The translations under genes were made by a program, and so were the position numbers. 64,000 nt of DNA from Bursaphelenchus xylophilus. Taxonomy: Eukaryota; Nematoda; Chromadorea; Rhabditida; Aphelenchoididae. Below are positions 1 to 10,700 of this stretch, one piece after another. Within the stretch, counting starts at the first letter, position 1. Each line of letters opens with the position of its first letter. The DNA lies in assembly GCA_904066235.2 (NCBI GenBank), contig CAJFCV020000002.1, forward strand, positions 8,804,001 to 8,868,000. The letters run 5' to 3'. The notes under the pieces are model-generated. The model was not told the origin of the DNA. It saw nothing but the letters and a program-made list of their open reading frames with translations, and made no database searches.

Positions 1-41
1 AGGATCAACCACAGTCAGCTTTCTCATCCTCTCCGCACCTT

Positions 42-696
42 CTACTTGGGGTTCTCCTCCACGACCTTGGCCAACTGCTCGGGAGTCATGTCGGGACAGC
101 TCTCGTATCCGTTGTCGTCCTCCTCGTCCTTCTTATCCTCTGGCGGAGGCGCGTCCTTCTTTCGCCTCATCGACTTAGGTGGGCCGGGCGCGGCGACTGG
201 TGGTTTCTTGCTCTTCGCCGACTTCTCCTTGGCCGGTTTCTCTTCCTTCACCTCGGATTTTTCCTTTTCACTCTTCTGAAAATTTGAGGTTCAGAATTAG
301 GGGAAAATTTGGAGTGAAAAAATTGCTTTTTTGAGGTTTTAACTAGATTTTAAAAAGTCAGCTCACCTTTTTTTCGACCGTTGGAGTCTTTGCCGGGGCT
401 GGCTGTGCAGCGGCTGATACAGGCTTCGCGGTAGATTTCTCCTGAAAAAAGCCCGTTAGATTATCATCATTTTGCTTGAACGCATCTAATTTTAGACTGA
501 AACCCAAAAACTTTTATCAAATTACCTTCACATTACTCATAGCCGAGCTCTGGGATTGCGCGGGAGAGGGCATTGCCACACTTGCTCCCTTATTCGTCTT
601 GCCGCACATGACCATACTCAGTCCGAGAACCCAAGACGCGGTCATGGCCAGACCCATAAATGGCCAGAAGTGTTGTGGTATTAAAGACTCCAACAT
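42..696 (-). CDS. Small single-span membrane protein with Lys/Pro-rich tail (159 aa)
   Basis: Three exons on the minus strand, 526..696, 367..441 and 42..275, with phase-0 junctions (57, 25 and 77 codons plus stop). Each intron has a GT donor and a TTCAG acceptor. Residues about 11-31 (FWPFMGLAMTASWVLGLSMV) form one hydrophobic span. The rest is a low-complexity tail rich in Ala, Lys and Pro (PAKEKSAKSKKPP, RRKKDAPPPEDKKDEEDD) ending in EENPK. A TTGCAG acceptor ends two bases before the ATG, which suggests trans-splicing or a 5'UTR intron and supports this start. I do not recognise the family. It is probably an N-terminally anchored protein with a charged cytosolic tail; function unknown. Confidence 0.75.
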
Positions 697-1703
697 TTCT
701 GCAATACCCGCATATTAGTCACCTTAAAACATCAAATTAAAATTTTTGAATAATCCAAAAAAATTATGATTTTTGCCAAAACTTGGTGAATGGAGCCGGA
801 GAGAACAAACCCGGCCGGTCAGTTGGATCGCTCTAGTCTGAATGGCCGATTCAGAAATAAATTGGAAAAGTTTAAAAACATTTTTTGTTGAATATGCAAA
901 TTCTGACAGTTTTAGGAATCCATTTTCTTGGGAAACGCTTTGTAAACCCCCAGGGAGCAATTATGGATAAAAAACAATGGGAAAATACGACTTACTGTAC
1001 CAAAAAAAATTTTTTTGATAATTTTGATGACTATAAAAATTGAAAAAATAGTAAAGAATAAATTTGAAAAATTAGTACTAATTTCTGCCTAAAGACCAAA
1101 CCAAATTTTAATGCCCTTACCGTTCCTCAACATCCACAGATCGTCTCAACAAGCCCTGACGAGCACAGCTTGCTTGGGTCTCACACGTTTTCCTGTTGAA
1201 GTCTCTGAGGAGACAACTTGAGACAAAGATTGATCGTACTGGTTTATTTGAGTGAAAAGCGGCCCTTATATGGGGAAATCCCACGTAGGAAAATACAATC
1301 AAATTTGAATAATAAATGATGATTTCCGTAGGAATTCGGGCTCGAAGTTCGGTCGTTCCGCCTCACATTTCCAAATTCTCCAATCGACGACAAAACTTTC
1401 GGTCGAAAAAAACGACCGCTCAATGTTCTGAATGCCTTGTTTTTAGTGACAGATGGAAATGTTTAGGAAATTTTTGCTTATGAAATCAGGTTTGAGGTGA
1501 TGCCTTGTTGTTCGGAAGCATTTTTTAGACTGACTCAAGATGAAAATGTAAATTTGAATAACGTATTTTACTACAGTATACAAATCCCATATAGTAGCTA
1601 CATTTCAATTAGGCATATTACGGCATAGTTAAACTATTTCGAGTAATTAATTCACTAATGATTTACTAGATCGCATTGTCTGTTGACGCAAAAAAGATGA
1701 CGA
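697..1703. other. Intergenic region, no gene seen
   Basis: AT-rich spacer between the divergent membrane-protein gene (-) and the pepsin-like gene (+). Short open frames here have no coding character or splice support. It probably holds the promoters of both neighbours. Confidence 0.6.
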
Positions 1704-1738
1704 CTTATCGTTATCAGCTCTAAGTTAATACTATAAAT
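1704..1738 (+). promoter_or_regulatory. Paired GATA sites and TATA box upstream of pepsin-like gene
   Basis: CTTATCGTTATCAG at 1704-1717 contains two GATA-factor sites on the opposite strand (TGATAA and CGATAAG). TATAAAT follows at 1732-1738, 15 bp before the ATG region at 1753. Nematode gut genes are typically driven by ELT-2-type GATA factors binding TGATAA, so intestinal expression is inferred. Confidence 0.5.
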
Positions 1739-1752
1739 TAAACAAGCAAGTG

Positions 1753-3422
1753 ATGCAACCTCATTGTTTCAACGTTAAAATGCTCTTGGCTTTTGTATTT
1801 TTGCTCTTTTCACCGCTGATAAATGCGGTTTCAACCAATTTCTTTCTGAAGATCCATTATCCAGACAAGCATTTCGACAAGTCTCGACGATTACTGATTG
1901 ATATCGCCTGTTCAAATGGCTTTTTCATGGACGCAAATTCATTTCCTGATCTGCTTTATGAGCTGGCTATAAATACAACTGAATCCAAGACCTTCAAGAG
2001 CCTAGAAATTCCATTCGCCAATAACTACACATTGCCTTGGAACGTAAAGGAATCGGCGATTTACGGAACTGTCGCGACGGATAAACTATCGTTAAAAAAG
2101 TTGGAATTCGAGGCAAGGTTTGGGCTGGTCAACAAGATTAGAGGGGAACCCACCGAAGGAATTTATGGACAGCTGGGAGTTGGGAGAGTGGGATTTTCAA
2201 GGAATAATCAAAGTGCGACCGCGTTGAGAGATTCGATTTTGGCGGCAATTGGCACCAAGGTTTTGTGTTTGTCGGCGGAGACAACGGACGACGGAAAGTG
2301 AGTGTTTTTGTATTCCAACAGAGTTTAGGGTTATATTTTGAAGGGAACTGGGACAATTGGGGAAACCGAGAAGTATTATTTTTCTTCGATGCAAGTGTCG
2401 AAATTAAGATAATCGAGGGTGCTGATTTTGAAAATGACATTCATTTTTTGATCTTTACTTTTTTCGTAAAGTAGTACTGTAAAGTAGTAATTTTTTGATT
2501 TTTTTCATGAATACTCTATTTGGGGGTTTTCGATGGTGCTTTGAAATCAGACAAAATGAATAAGGTTTTCGAAATCAGCAATGTCGAAACCCCAAATCGA
2601 GTATTTATAAAAAAAGCAAAAAATTAATGCTTTACAGTACTACTTAAGGAAAAAAGTAGAGATCAAAAAAAAATGAAAGCCATTTTCGAAATCAGCACCC
2701 TCGATTATCCTAATTTCAACACTTGCATCGAAGAAAAATAATACTTTTCGGTTTCCCCAATCGTCCGTCCTTTCCCCCAATTATCCAACTCCGATAATTG
2801 GGGCCCTTAAATTTTCATCGCCTGTCATTCCAAGTTTAACTATCAAAAAATTTCCAGACTCCGTTCCACATTGGTCTCCCTTGGCAAGGTCCCATTCCCC
2901 AGCCCAGATCTTATCCTCAAGACCAAGTCCCAAGACAACGTTGGAGATCTTTGGCAACTGAACGTGACCTCTATTCAAACTGGAAGCTATTTTTCAAAGA
3001 TCGCAATCCCCGCGGCATTTTCCACGGCTCTCAATGGGATCGCAGGGCCGGAAAGAGTTGTTCTTCCTTTAGTTAAGGCGTTGAATGCAAAGTACGACAA
3101 GAACCGGAAAGAGTACATTTTCCCATGTCTACAGGAGATAAACCCAATTTTTTTGGGACTAAATGGAGCGGTGGTGAAGTTGGATAGGCATTCATTCAGC
3201 GAGCCGGTCAATGAGAATGATTGTCAAGCCAAGTTCAGTATCACAAGCGAAAACAGGATCATTTTGGGATCATCGATCTTCTTGAATCGAGGATTTTGCT
3301 TTGATTTTGGCTACGAGGAAATCAGTGTCTACAAAACTAAAAGAAACAGCCACAGGATAATTCAAAAGAACGCTGCAAAAGATGCCAATTCTATTGTGTT
3401 CGTTGAGAAATTCAAACATTGA
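1753..3422 (+). CDS. Secreted pepsin-fold (A1 aspartic peptidase-like) protein, probably inactive, 369 aa
   Basis: Two exons, 1753..2297 and 2858..3422; the GTGAGT donor and TTCCAG acceptor keep frame (phase 2). Residues 1-25 are a signal peptide (LLAFVFLLFSPLINA). The A1 peptidase fold is recognised from the flap-to-core motif GIYGQLGVG (136-144), the second-lobe segment VVLPLVKALNAKYD..YIFPC (249-272) and the C-terminal IILGSSIFLNRGFCFDF (316-332), which matches the family's ILGD..R.....FD pattern. The first catalytic motif, normally DTGSSN, reads DIACSN (Asp50 kept, Thr-Gly lost). The second, normally DTGTS, lies in AIPAAFSTALNGIAGP (231-246) and has no Asp. Hence a predicted non-catalytic homologue, perhaps a ligand-binding or decoy protein. 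The intron carries a foldback element. An AATAAA lies near 3459. Confidence 0.85.
2344..2793. repeat. Family B foldback element in the pepsin-like gene's intron
   Basis: Two arms form an imperfect palindrome. The left arm reads GGAACTGGGACAATTGGGG at 2344; the right arm ends ATTATCCAACTCCG at 2793. The arms share the module with TAAGTAGTACTGTAAAGTAG-like sequence and ATAATCGAGGGTGCTGAT. It lies wholly inside the intron; no clear target duplication is visible. Confidence 0.8.
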
Positions 3423-3520
3423 GTAATTTTGTAGGCAATCTCAAATGATTATTAACGAATAAAAGGCTTAAATATACATGTTTTAATCTGTTCGAGTCAT
3501 AAAAAATTAAAAATATAAAC

Positions 3521-4265
3521 TTAGTCAGGCAGTCTTATCCGCTGATCAACATCCTCGCACATCCATTGAAAAGCTTCGATTAAATTCTGTCCGGTGTACG
3601 CTGATGAGTCGAAGATCTTCCAGTGGTGGTATTTTATTTCTTCCAGCTTCATTTCCTAAAGAAAATTTATGCTTCTTATATTGTACTATAAAACAATTCC
3701 AAAATTAAATAAAAAATCCCAAAATGCAGTAAATACGAAAGCAAAAAGGCCATAAACTTAAAATAATAATAAAGAGAGAGCTATACTTACCCTCTGAATA
3801 TCCTCCGCAGTCAATGAACCGGCAATATCTTGCTTGTTCGCCAATATTAGAAGTGTTACACCAACCAAACACTGCTCATTTAGTAATTTATCCAATTCTT
3901 GACGAGCCTCCTTTAATCTCAAGACATCAGTAGAATCGACGACGTAAACAAGAGCATCTGTGTGCTCGAAATAGTTTCTCCAATACGACCGCAACGAGCT
4001 TTGACCTCCAATGTCCCAACAATTAAGTTTCCATTGCCGAAATTCCAGGGTTGATATATTAAACCCAAATGTTGGAGCGACCTAAACAGATCAGCAATAA
4101 AAATAGAACCAGTAGCTGATGCTAGGTTATACTTACCTCCATGTAGTCTTCCCCTTCTAATCGTTTCATTATCGTCGTTTTCCCTGAGCAATCCAATCCC
4201 AAAATCAGTACTCGAATCTGGTGCTCTCGCATCTTTTGCTTTCTCAATACCTTTAGCATCACCAT
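3521..4265 (-). CDS. arl-2: ARL2-like small GTPase (evl-20/arl-2 orthologue), 184 aa
   Basis: Three exons on the minus strand: 4137..4265, 3791..4081 and 3521..3655 (43, 97 and 44 codons plus stop), all phase 0. G-motifs are GLDCSGKT (23-30, usually GLDNAGKT), effector-side Thr47 in APTFGFN, WDIGGQ (65-70) and NKQD (125-128). The stretch [11 protein letters not shown] is the ARL2 hallmark, and 184 aa equals the human length. ARL2 acts with tubulin cofactor D and in BART/PDE-delta trafficking. A second ATG six bases downstream is possible. A CTTTCAG acceptor sits eight bases before the ATG (exon begins 4273), suggesting SL trans-splicing. The gene is head-to-head with eIF3g, 350 bp apart. Confidence 0.95.
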
Positions 4266-4320
4266 CCTGAGATCTGAAAGCAAAAATCTATCAAAAAACC
4301 AATAAATTACGTATCAAAAA

Positions 4321-4530
4321 TTAAATTATCTTACCAAGTATAATATATAAATTATTCCAAAATTTTCTGACTGCACTCAGTCCACATAATCTGTAAATAC
4401 CTCCACAATCGAAACAGTTTTTGTGTAAAATAAAATTTATATAAATTTCATTCAATGGTGGCACTTCGCCGCATCTGTATTGGATTTCAGCAATAAGTGG
4501 CATTTCGTCCTCCAAAATTTTCTGACCCAT
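4321..4530 (-). CDS. Doubtful small ORF or alternative 5' exon upstream of ARL2
   Basis: A 69-codon frame starting MGQKILEDEMPLIAEIQYRC in the shared ARL2/eIF3g promoter interval. Its first 44 codons look coding (mixed, charged composition). A GTATTT donor after Asp-Cys-Gly-Gly would allow phase-compatible splicing to the acceptor just before the ARL2 start, giving an N-terminally extended GTPase. Otherwise it is a short separate ORF or chance. No family recognised. Confidence 0.25.
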   Translation of the reverse strand: MGQKILEDEMPLIAEIQYRCGEVPPLNEIYINFILHKNCFDCGGIYRLCGLSAVRKFWNNLYIILGKII

Positions 4531-4614
4531 TCCTTCGCGTGTTGAATTGCGGACGTTTTACTTCGTATATCCTTTATTTTTGTGTGATATCCATCAGATT
4601 TTAGCTTCAAAATT

Positions 4615-5756
4615 ATGGCTACAGCAAAGATGTGAGTTTTAGTATTGCTTTGGTCAATCTTGTTCTTTTAGCGGCGGTCCTATTGTTCAATCGTGGGCTG
4701 ATGCTTCTGTTGCCGCGGAAAGTAAGTGTTTAGAATTTTATTGACGAATTTTAGACTTCTTGAAATGATTTAGCATAGTTTTATTTATACTGGATAATGG
4801 GACCCTCCTGTGTGAAATGTTATTTCTTTCAGGCCAACTTCGTACCGAAACCTCTGAAGTCGAAGAGAATGGAAAGAGATACAAGGCAAGTGTTTATTTT
4901 TTTCATTTTGTTATGTTTGGGAATGATTTACTCTTGGTATTAGGCAATGTTCTGATTTCCTTGCGTATCTTCAGGTGGTAACCTCGTACAAGATCGTAAA
5001 CCGTATAGTTCCTCGTGCTGTTGCCGAGCGCAAGAAATGGAAGAAATTCGGGAATGCAGCCAATGATGGACCCGGCCCAAACATCGCCACTACTTTCGCT
5101 TCCGAGACCATTCCTCTTGTCTGGGTCTCCAATCAAGCTGAGCAAGAGTTGGTGGACGACAAGAAGGAGGAGGGTCGTGGCAACGCCGGAGTCGCAGCAC
5201 ATTGTCGTCTCTGTAAATCGGATGACCATTGGTCTAGCAACTGTCCTCTTAAAGTGAGTGTTTTGGTCCAAGGTTTTATCTTCTTGTTTTAGTCGTACTA
5301 TCAAAAGGAAGACGAGAAATCTGACTCGCTCAGAACACCAGCATCCGGCGGTGGGGCTTATGTGCCACCAGGAGCTCGAGGAGGCGATCGTGTCGGAGGT
5401 AAGTTAAATTCCATTTTGTTGTTCGCACATCTTAGGTTGGAAGCCCAAATCGTCTAAAAAATGTAATGAATATTACTTTAGTTGAACGTAGAAACGACGA
5501 GAACACGTGTCGTGTTACCAACCTGCCCGAAGATATGCCGAACCTGGAAGAACAACTCCGTGATATGTTTGGCGCTGCTGGTCGTATCGAACGTTTCTAT
5601 TTGGCTCGAGACAAGGCCACCAACAGACTTCGTGGATTCGCTTTTGTTACCTATGAAAGTCGACAGAACACCCAACGCGCCATCGAGATGTTCAACAACG
5701 CTCGTTTCGGGCATCTCATTCTCAAAGTGGAATGGACGAAACCTGCGAACAACTAA
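4615..5756 (+). CDS. eif-3.G: Eukaryotic translation initiation factor 3 subunit G (eIF3g), 259 aa
   Basis: Six exons: 4615..4631, 4672..4721, 4833..4885, 4975..5253, 5293..5398 and 5482..5756. They give a continuous 259-codon frame. The N-terminal half has the eIF3g signature KKWKKFGNAANDGPGPN (60-76) and a CCHC-like knuckle CRLCKSDDHWSSNC (117-130). The C-terminal half is one RRM (about 177-255) with RNP2 CRVTNL and RNP1 RGFAFVTY (219-226), ending VEWTKPANN as in the family. The protein is the RNA-binding eIF3 subunit that contacts the 40S ribosome during scanning. The intron after exon 3 starts with GC (AAG|GCAAGT). A TTTTAG acceptor ends 10 bp before the ATG, a likely trans-splice site. 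GHITM lies 418 bp downstream on the same strand, so an operon is possible. Confidence 0.96.
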
Positions 5757-5769
5757 ACTATCTGTTTGA

Positions 5770-6144
5770 TTATATTATTTTTGGAAACCTTGTTTTTGAT
5801 GCTATAAACAGTTGGCAAGAGCTTGCTGGCATGTGTAATATGGTAATGGATAACACAGAATTGGTACGAAGTTGTAAATAGCTCATCAAAAATCTGGAAG
5901 AGCCGTTCACGTTGTATATTTCCAACTCCAACATTGCCAGGACCGAATCAATTTTGACATTCCGTCTTGTGGCATTGAAATTCTTTTTGCGAAATTTTAT
6001 TTTTTTCGGATTTTTCTCGAAAAATTTCGTCATTTCCACCAAGAAAGGTCCCCAAACCTTGTGCAACTTTTTGTTTTGCTTTCGAGTGACTTCTCGGTCG
6101 ATTTCTTCAAGTATATTTTTCACCTTTGTTGTGTGATCTAACAT
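5770..6144 (-). CDS. Hypothetical basic protein, 124 aa (doubtful)
   Basis: A single open frame starting MLDHTTKVKNILEEIDREV and ending at a TAA 14 bp from the eIF3g stop. It fills the gap between eIF3g and GHITM on the opposite strand, its ATG 30 bp from that of GHITM. The first half is strongly basic and helix-like (KKLHKVWGPFLVEMTKFF, RKKNFNATRRN). No family recognised. It may instead be a chance frame antisense to the eIF3g 3'UTR and GHITM leader. Confidence 0.35.
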   Translation of the reverse strand: MLDHTTKVKNILEEIDREVTRKQNKKLHKVWGPFLVEMTKFFEKNPKKIKFRKKNFNATRRNVKIDSVLAMLELEIYNVNGSSRFLMSYLQLRTNSVLSITILHMPASSCQLFIASKTRFPKII

Positions 6145-6173
6145 TTCATTCGTTTCAGAAACAGATTACTAAA

Positions 6174-7489
6174 ATGTTATCACGATTGGCTGTACTCGGC
6201 GGACGTGTTGCCGTTCCGTCGGTTCGAACGTTCCATGTTTCCTCAAAGCAAGCCGCCAGATTTGAGGGAAGTCGGTTTACACAATACGTAAGTTAATACT
6301 TTGGTTGAATTCTCGGTATTTAGGGTTTTAAAGTTATGACTAGAAAGGTATAATAAGAACTTCCTTGTTCAACATTTTGTTGCCAGTTTGTGGTAGCCAC
6401 TTTCATGTTTTATTTTCAGACATTTGGCACCAAAACAAAGGCTGGTCCAACCATCAGAGAACGTCTTCTTGGTCCAACTACTGGAAAGCGTAAGTTTATA
6501 ACTAAAGTAGTCTTCATTTGCGATAATTATGCTGTTTCTATTTATTATTTTAGCATTTGTCTATGGGACCTATGCTATTGCCGGCGCCTCTGTGTTTGGC
6601 ATTGGAATGCTGTGTTATTATGGGGCTGGGATGTCCAAGGGTCTTAGTGCAATGGATCGGGCTGCGTAAGTATTTCCTTTTGTTCTCTATGTTTTAGATA
6701 GCCAGCGAGAGAAGAAGCGAAGTTATAAATGAGTTTTGTTTCAGGCTTTGGCCAGAACATGTTCGTCAACGTCTTCAGACCACTTACGCCTATCTGGCTG
6801 GAAGTCTGGCTCTAACTGCTGGTGCTGGAGTGGCAGCCGCTCGATCACCCGCCATCCTGGCTTTGACTTCGGGTGGTGGACTGCTTGTTTTCATCGGAAG
6901 TATGGCCGCGATTATTGGAACTGGCATGCTCGTTCGTTCATTGGACTATGAGGGCAGCAAAGGTGCTAAAATTATGGCCTGGGCCGTTCATTGTGGAGTG
7001 ATGGGTGCTGTTCTGGCACCTCTTTGTGTGGTTGGAGGTCCCGCTCTAATGCGGGCTGCCTGGTACACCGCTGGGTTGGTGGCTGGCCTCTCGGCTACTG
7101 CAATGTGCGCTCCATCCGAAAAGTTCTTGATGATGGGAGGGCCGTTGGCGATGGGGTTGGGAGTGGTATTCGTCGCGAATATTGGCTCTTTCTTCTTCCC
7201 TCCGCACACCGCCTTAGGCGCTAGTTTGGCGTCTGTGGTCGTGTATGGAGGCCTTATCTTGTTCTCCATGTTTTTGTTGTACGACACCCAACGAATCATC
7301 AAAAAGGCGGAACATCAGCCGTTCGGCGGTGTCCAAACCTACTACAATCAGTATGGCCAACCAGTGCAGGAGGTGTATCAGTCCGGCTTTGATCCCATCA
7401 ACGCCCAACTCTCGCTCTACATGGATATCCTCAACATTTTCATCCGAATGGTCATGATTATGGGTGGAGGCAACCAACGAAGAAAGTAG
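6174..7489 (+). CDS. TMBIM5: Growth hormone-inducible TM protein homologue (TMBIM5/GHITM/MICS1), 346 aa
   Basis: Four exons: 6174..6287, 6420..6489, 6554..6665 and 6745..7489; all junctions keep frame and the total (346 aa) is close to human GHITM. The N-terminus MLSRLAVLGGRVAVPSVRTF is a mitochondrial presequence. The body is a Bax-inhibitor-1 domain with about seven or eight hydrophobic spans. It ends with the family's FLLYDTQRIIKKAE and FDPINAQLSLYMDILNIFIR segments, which include the conserved acidic residues of the TMBIM pore. The family acts in the inner mitochondrial membrane in cristae structure and cation/proton exchange. TTTCAG ends at 6158, 15 bp before the ATG, suggesting trans-splicing. 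AATAAA lies near 7559. Confidence 0.95.
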
Positions 7490-7643
7490 ATGAAAATTGA
7501 AGATGGACTCATGATGTACACACCAATTAGATGACCTGCACTTACTGTATACATGGAGAATAAACATTTTCCTTTGGTTTTGTCGGATATTTTTTGTTTA
7601 ACGGTGATAAATTGTAATTGAAAGAGCAATTTTATATTTTTTT

Positions 7644-7708
7644 AGGGTTTATCGAGCCCAAATTTCTTGCGTAAAACTTTGTTTTTTTGCCCAAACTCGA
7701 TAAACCCT
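7644..7708. repeat. Short hairpin downstream of GHITM
   Basis: AGGGTTTATCGAG (7644-7656) and its exact reverse complement CTCGATAAACCCT (7696-7708) flank a 39-bp loop, with weaker pairing beyond. It could be a tiny inverted-repeat element or a 3'-end structure. Confidence 0.6.
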
Positions 7709-10700
7709 ATTTTAGGTACTTTAGTACGAATTTTTATTGTTTTTTGATTTGTTTAATAGCGTAAGCAGTCAAATTAATCACGTCTTTTATGTTGTCATTC
7801 TCCCGCTAATAGCATCAACCTGTATTGTTTTTAATGTTTGACACCCATAACAAATTAGATTGTAATAATTTATGGCCTCGGGTTTAGGCGAGGGAGTCTC
7901 TTATTTTGCCAGAAAAATAAGCCGTCATCGGATGTGCAATATCAGAAAATACTCGAAATTCGCAGCTCATGGGATCGCGGGCAAATCGGATATCCTGCGC
8001 CGTAAGCCGCGATTTTCTGGTTTATATCGGATTTTTGCGCAAAAGTGCCGGAAAAGGAGGGAAAATAGTCAAATATTCATGGGACCTTTAGTCGAATGGC
8101 CTCTTATTTTTATTATGCAAAAAGATTTTTGGATCAATTTCATTGACAGGCCCGGTAAAGAGCGGGAATCCCCTCAAGGCGGCTTAGGAAGACCAGAGAA
8201 GCGTTAGAAATGGGAAGTACAATAGTAATAATAGTTGCCCGCGCTATGCAGGAGCCGCCGGGATATTCAATGAGACGTTGTCGCGAGAGTGCGAAGAGTA
8301 CAGTGACGGACCTGATCCAGTGGCAAAAAAAGTACTATTTTGCATCCTGGAAACATCAAAAATGTGGAAAAATGCTTCCCTCTCCAAGTGAAAAAACGGG
8401 GCTAAGGTAGTACAACCCCCCAGTCCAGTTCAGCCCCCCTTGACCCAGTATAAACCCCCTATTCCAATCTGAACCGCCTACTCGGGATTGGGTTCTCTCG
8501 GCTACGATCATCGCTGCTTTTGAAGGCCTTTTCCCTCGCAAAAAGGGCTTTTGAAATAGGAGTTTTTTTTCGCTTGGAGAGGGAAGCATTTTGCCACATT
8601 TTTGATACTTCCCGAATGCTAAATGGTACGTTTTTTGCTATTGGATTAGGTCCCCCAATGCAGTGGGATCGAATTTTTTTTGTCGCCATAATTTCGCCAA
8701 TTTTGCACGGAAAAGTTTTTTTTGTGAAAAAAATAAAAAAGATTAGATCTAGTTCAAGGAAACAGTTACAGTTTGACATCCGGTTTAGCTGGGTTCCACG
8801 TCAAACCGTAGCAAAATTTATGAATCCCTGCCCAAGAAGGAGGGAGACTGTCGTATTTTTTGAGGAAGTGACGGGAGCAATCCTTCTTTCAATCCTAATT
8901 TTAGGGAGCCCGGAGGAAATGTTTACCGTTTTTTGGAATTTTTTGGAATAAGTTTTGGTATATGGTGACGCAGAGTTAGATTAATTGGATAGCCCAAGGA
9001 TTTACTGTGTGCAAAAATTATTTTTAAATGGTCAGACAAAAATATTAGACATTTGTGTTTGAGACAAAGAGTTTTGTGCACAATTTTGTGTAATAAAGTC
9101 CGATTTGACAAGATACAAATGTTTTGAGGAAGAGAGACATTTTCAATCATGTTTATAATCAAATCTTTTTCCTTAACCCTAATCCTTATGTTTATGATTC
9201 AGATTTGCAGAACTAATTTGATTGCCTCAACTTTTAATCGGCTTGGAACAATGAATTAGTTTAACCTTTTATAAACTCATTAGCTTATATGGACTGGGCT
9301 AATGGAACTACGATTTTTTGGGAAGACAGTTTGCGAAACTTCTAAACGTAGCCATTTGCCCGGGCGGTGAAAGTCAGACCCGGCCCGACAGCGCATGCTG
9401 GATTATTACTGTGCAATAATGATTAGTATCATACAGAAAAGGCTTAAGATTGTTTAAAAGGTGTATGAAATTTTTAGCTCGTAGGTTTGAAGAAGCAGCC
9501 AAGATTTTTACGCCAAAAATGGGCAAAAAATTTTTCCGAGCCTTAACATGAAAAGCTTCAGCCTAATTGCTACTGATAGAGGCAATATTTTTACGAAAAA
9601 GTGTTTCAACTGCTGTTATAGGGTCATAACATAAGCTCATTTTTTACCCTTACAATAGCAAAACGGTCGTATTAATTTTTTTTGAATTATCGTCCTAAAA
9701 CTTTACGTTTTCGTCGGTATTTTTTACACCGAAATGTAAAGCAATCCTGCCCAAAATATCAACAATGCGATACTTCTGGAATAGCCATCTTAAAAAAGCT
9801 GATATTTCGATACCTGGTCTTCGTTCTCCGGCAAAAGCCAATATGTTCAACGATATTTGCAGATGTGCGACTAAAATAAAATTACCGATACATCGCTCTC
9901 TTACCCCGAATAGAACTTAACCAAGATTTTCATATCGTTGGAAGCTTTCCAGAGCCACTCTTCGACGGTTTTCTTAAGCTTCCACCGTATGGGCATACAT
10001 AATTTATTCAAAGCAGAACCCCTTTTGTATTTTTTTTGTCGTTTTCCATAAGCCGGATACGGAACATGCGTATTGAACTTGTTTTGAAACACTTTACAGT
10101 GTTTAATTTAATCCGCAGCTTAAACACGGCCCGTTCGCCGCCTTTACGTAGCTACGTATAGCTACGGGTTAGAGAAGGCCGATGACAGCTTCTGCGTAAA
10201 CTTTTTGTCAAAATTTTTTTTGCATATAATAAACTAGTAAATTGGTTGACAAGTCAGATATAGAATTTAATTTATTCATCAGCAAAGTTTCATAATTTTC
10301 GCAACATTTCTGTAACCTTTTCCTTTCTCGATTTATTACATACTGTGTGGGTTTTGATCGCGTCATCAGCGATGCTCGTAACATGTAACCTCAGACGCGC
10401 TCGATTTGCCATGTTTCAATGACCATGAAATTTTACCGCTTACTTATTTATAACGGCCTCCGCAAAAAAGCGAACTCCCGACCTTTGTACTTACCCCACT
10501 TATTAATATAGCCTGTTTTGATGGGAAAGGTCATGTACGGTAATAGAATTAGGACTGGAAATTTTAATTGCTAGGTTGTTAAATAGTAAAGCAAGGACGT
10601 CATGACTGCGTAATCTATAGGAGTAAGCACATAATTAGAAGCGATTAAGGAGGCAATGAAGTTTATGACTTGTTTGAGGTGAAAAGTGTAACATTGAGGT

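Noticed and set aside
5436..5481. Possible extra eIF3g exon (GWKPKSSKK) after CTTAG at 5435
   Set aside because: It would need a 19-nt intron to avoid a stop; the direct junction 5398 to 5482 is in frame and matches the family.
8520..8951. 143-codon plus frame
   Set aside because: Starts inside a family A arm and runs into AT-rich spacer; similar peptides recur at every family A copy.
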